From NCBI GenBank assembly GCA_963764505.1, contig CAVXSP010000003.1:186001-250000 (forward strand): a DNA stretch of 64,000 nt. The letters are read 5' to 3'. Shown piece by piece: positions 61,826 to 64,000 of the stretch. The notes under the pieces were generated by a model, which was not told the DNA's origin, made no database searches, and worked only from the letters and a program-made list of their open reading frames with translations. A program made the position numbers and the translations under genes. The first letter of the stretch is position 1. Every line of letters starts with the position of its first letter. This DNA is from CAVXSP01 sp963764505 (lineage in GTDB: Bacteria > Acidobacteriota > Vicinamibacteria > Vicinamibacterales > SCN-69-37).

Positions 61826-64000
61826 GTGGCGAGAATTGCGCCCGGCACGTCGGTGGGGTCTTACCGGATCGAGGCCGTGCTCGGCGAAGGCGGCATGGGT
61901 GTCGTCTACAGGGCGATCGACACGAAACTGAACCGGCCAGTCGCCGTGAAGTTCCTGTCGTCCGACGCCGCGACGGCCACCGAGCGCCGCCGGTTTCAAC
62001 GGGAGGCGCAGACCGCTTCCTCCCTCAACCATCCCCATATCATCAGCGTCCACGACGTCGGCGAACTCGATGGCCGCCAGTACCTGGTCACGGAACTCGC
62101 CGACGGCGGCACGCTGACGGCGTGGGCTCGCGAGCATCGATCGTGGCGCCAGGTGATCGAGTTGCTGCTGGGTGTCGCCGACGCGCTGGCGTCGGCGCAC
62201 GAGGCGGGCATCCTCCACCGCGACATCAAACCGGACAACGTGCTGCTCACGAAGAGCGGCTACGCGAAACTGGCGGACTTCGGGCTCGCGCGCGTGCAGC
62301 CGAGTGCGGACGGGGTCACCCAGACGAGGGTCACGATGGTGACCCGCCCCGGAACCGTGCTCGGGACCATCGCTTACGTCTCGCCCGAGCAGGCGTCGGG
62401 AGGATCGCCCGACGCCCGCAGCGACATCTTCTCGTTTGGCGTGCTGCTCTACGAGCTGCTGGCCGCCCGGCGGCCCTTCATCGGGGCCACTGGCCTCGAC
62501 ACGCTGCACGCCATCGTCCATACCCCGATGCCGCCGCTGCCCGAGGCCGTGCCGCCCGCCCTGCGGTCGATTGTCGAGAAGGCGCTGGAAAAGGATCCCG
62601 CTGACCGCTATCAGTCGATGCGGGAACTGATCGTGGACCTGCGGCGCCTGCTGCGGCAGAGCGGCGAGGTGCCCGCCGCCGCGCCCGCGGTGCGGCGATG
62701 GCTCTGGCCGTGGGCGTTGGCGGGAAGTCTGGTGTTGGCGGCCCTGTTCGTGGCCGCCGCCCTGTGGTGGGGATCCCGGACGCCCGCGGAACCCGCGCAG
62801 GTCGAATACACGCAACTCACCAGCTTCGCCGATTCCGCCGTGGCGCCCTCGATCTCACCGGACGGACGCATTCTCGCGTTCATCCGCGGCGAGAGCACGT
62901 TCGTCGGCATCGGCGAGGTCTACGTCAAGCTCCTGCCCGATGGGGAGCCGTCCCCGCTCACCCACGACGGCTCGCAGAAGATGGGCCCCCTCGTGTTCTC
63001 GCCGGACGGATCGCGAATCGTCTACACCGTCAACTACGGCCAGGCCTGGACCGTGCCGGTGCTCGGTGGACAGCCGACGCGGCTGATGGCCAACGCGTCG
63101 TCGCTGTCCTGGATTCGTCCCGACGCGGCGGAGCCACGGCGGATCCTGCTTGCCGCGCTGACGGGCGAAGGCATCCACATGGGACTGTTCACCGCCTCCG
63201 AGAGCCGCGCCGATGAGCGCACGGTGTACATGCCCGGCGACGTGAATGGCATGGTGCACCGCGCTTATCCGTCTCCCGACGGCCAATCGGCGCTGGCCGT
63301 CGAGATGGACATGCTGGGCTGGCGTCCCTGTCGCCTGGTGCCGCTCGATGGAAGCTCCGCCGGCCACCCGGTCGGCCCAGCGCGGTCGCAATGCACTCAT
63401 GCCGCCTGGTCGCGGGATGGGCGCTGGATGTACCTGTCGGCCAACACCGGCAACGGCTTTCACATCTGGCGCCAGCGCTTCCCCGACGGCCAGCCCGAGC
63501 AGGTGACCTACACCGCGACCGAGGAGCAGGGAGTATCGCTCGCGCCCGACGGACAATCGTTCGTGACGTCGATCGGCGACCGACAGAGCACGCTCTGGGT
63601 GCACGCCGGCAGTACGCGGCAGGTCACGTTCGAGGGCTTCGCCTACCTGCCGTCGTTCAGTCCGGACGGCACGCGTCTCTACTACCTTCAGCGTTCCAAC
63701 GCCGATCGTCGGTTCGTGAGCGGCGAGCTGTGGACCATCGATCTCCAGACCGGCACGCGTGAACGGCTCCTGCCCGACCGTGTGATGGAGAATTGCGACG
63801 TGTCGCCAGACGGCACCCGTGTCGCCTTCGTCGCGCTGGACGACTCGGGCCGCTCGTCGGTCTGGGAAGCCGCGCTCGACGGGAGGGTGCCTCCGCGCCG
63901 GCTGTCGTCGTACGGCGCGATCCGGGTGCTCTACGGCAGCGACCGCGATCTCTATTTCATCGGCGGTGAGACGACCAGCTTGTACCTGTATCGTCTGTCG
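61826..64000 (+). CDS. Membrane-anchored Ser/Thr protein kinase with beta-propeller sensor (C-terminus outside window)
   Basis: The protein (725 residues present, open at the window end) has an N-terminal Hanks-type kinase domain: GEGGMGVVY (from residue 20), VAVKF with the ATP-anchoring Lys (42), HRDIKPDN (131-138), DFGLA (from 151), GTIAYVSPEQ and SDIFSFGVLLYELL. A single transmembrane helix (about 292-315, WLWPWALAGSLVLAALFVAAALWW) leads to an extracytoplasmic TolB/WD40-like propeller with repeated SPDGRILAF, SPDGSRIVYT, SRDGRWMYLS, APDGQSF and SPDGTRLYYL blades. This is the common acidobacterial kinase-propeller architecture. The propeller is a plausible ligand sensor; substrates are unknown. 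GTG 61826 starts the conserved region. Confidence 0.9.
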   Translation, partial: MARIAPGTSVGSYRIEAVLGEGGMGVVYRAIDTKLNRPVAVKFLSSDAATATERRRFQREAQTASSLNHPHIISVHDVGELDGRQYLVTELADGGTLTAWAREHRSWRQVIELLLGVADALASAHEAGILHRDIKPDNVLLTKSGYAKLADFGLARVQPSADGVTQTRVTMVTRPGTVLGTIAYVSPEQASGGSPDARSDIFSFGVLLYELLAARRPFIGATGLDTLHAIVHTPMPPLPEAVPPALRSIVEKALEKDPADRYQSMRELIVDLRRLLRQSGEVPAAAPAVRRWLWPWALAGSLVLAALFVAAALWWGSRTPAEPAQVEYTQLTSFADSAVAPSISPDGRILAFIRGESTFVGIGEVYVKLLPDGEPSPLTHDGSQKMGPLVFSPDGSRIVYTVNYGQAWTVPVLGGQPTRLMANASSLSWIRPDAAEPRRILLAALTGEGIHMGLFTASESRADERTVYMPGDVNGMVHRAYPSPDGQSALAVEMDMLGWRPCRLVPLDGSSAGHPVGPARSQCTHAAWSRDGRWMYLSANTGNGFHIWRQRFPDGQPEQVTYTATEEQGVSLAPDGQSFVTSIGDRQSTLWVHAGSTRQVTFEGFAYLPSFSPDGTRLYYLQRSNADRRFVSGELWTIDLQTGTRERLLPDRVMENCDVSPDGTRVAFVALDDSGRSSVWEAALDGRVPPRRLSSYGAIRVLYGSDRDLYFIGGETTSLYLYRLS

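Noticed and set aside
61292..62815. N-terminal extension of the pyruvate kinase frame to 984 codons
   Set aside because: The extra half lies opposite the Ser/Thr kinase and has no domain; pyruvate kinase is complete from 61291.

Overview
This looks like a chromosomal segment of a soil-type Acidobacteriota, most likely near Vicinamibacteria (subdivision 6). The reasons are the high GC, GTG/TTG starts mixed with ATG, and above all many giant ABC permeases of the ADOP type (Acidobacterial Duplicated Orphan Permease: prefix, MacB-like core, FtsX, core, FtsX), each tied to a small PadR repressor. The taxon is inferred from gene content; there is no rRNA in the window. I saw no tRNA, rRNA, CRISPR array or insertion sequence.

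Layout. 1-9.5 kb: the end of a DUF6178 gene (cut by the window edge), a divergent nine-haem cytochrome c, a RidA-like protein, a sulfite-oxidase-like molybdoenzyme, a PQQ sugar dehydrogenase, a padR-ADOP pair, a peroxiredoxin scrap and a secreted TIM-barrel isomerase-like protein. 9.8-13 kb: a tight forward run of class A beta-lactamase-like protein, cardiolipin-synthase-like PLD and SpoU methyltransferase. 13-19.4 kb, reverse: carboxylesterase, a frameshifted TPR protein and greB, then marR-clcA. 19.5-23.2 kb: a SNF2 ATPase coupled to a SWIM-domain protein, divergent from marR across a palindrome. 23.2-27.8 kb: groEL, groES and a cold-shock gene (reverse), then an ABC-F (Uup-type) ATPase. 27.8-43.7 kb: mixed metabolic and regulatory genes. 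These are a small membrane protein, VOC and NmrA-like proteins, LysR, a broken sugar dehydrogenase, an SMP-30-like propeller, aldo/keto reductase, an IorA/IorB-type molybdenum oxidoreductase pair, Crp/Fnr, a degenerate beta-lactamase-family protein, AraC, methyltransferase, FAD monooxygenase and zinc alcohol dehydrogenase.

44-59.8 kb is an ADOP island. It has three full-length permeases, at least three wrecked ones, two prefix-only genes, four padR genes and a TipA-like merR. Three padR promoters in the window can be read almost completely (-35, 17-18 bp spacer, -10), and each carries its own, unrelated palindrome; a fourth carries an inverted repeat over its promoter. This fits a set of paralogous repressor-permease cassettes insulated from each other by divergent operators. 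59.8-64 kb: a divergent pyruvate kinase lacking the usual K+-site residues, and a PknB-type Ser/Thr kinase with a membrane anchor and a beta-propeller sensor, cut by the window end.

The points most worth checking are the padR operator diversity, the NmrA-like gene that follows the VOC stop codon in frame with no usual start codon, the head-to-head fusion of two ADOP relics at about 44.3 kb, the atypical pyruvate kinase, and the marR/SNF2 divergent operator.
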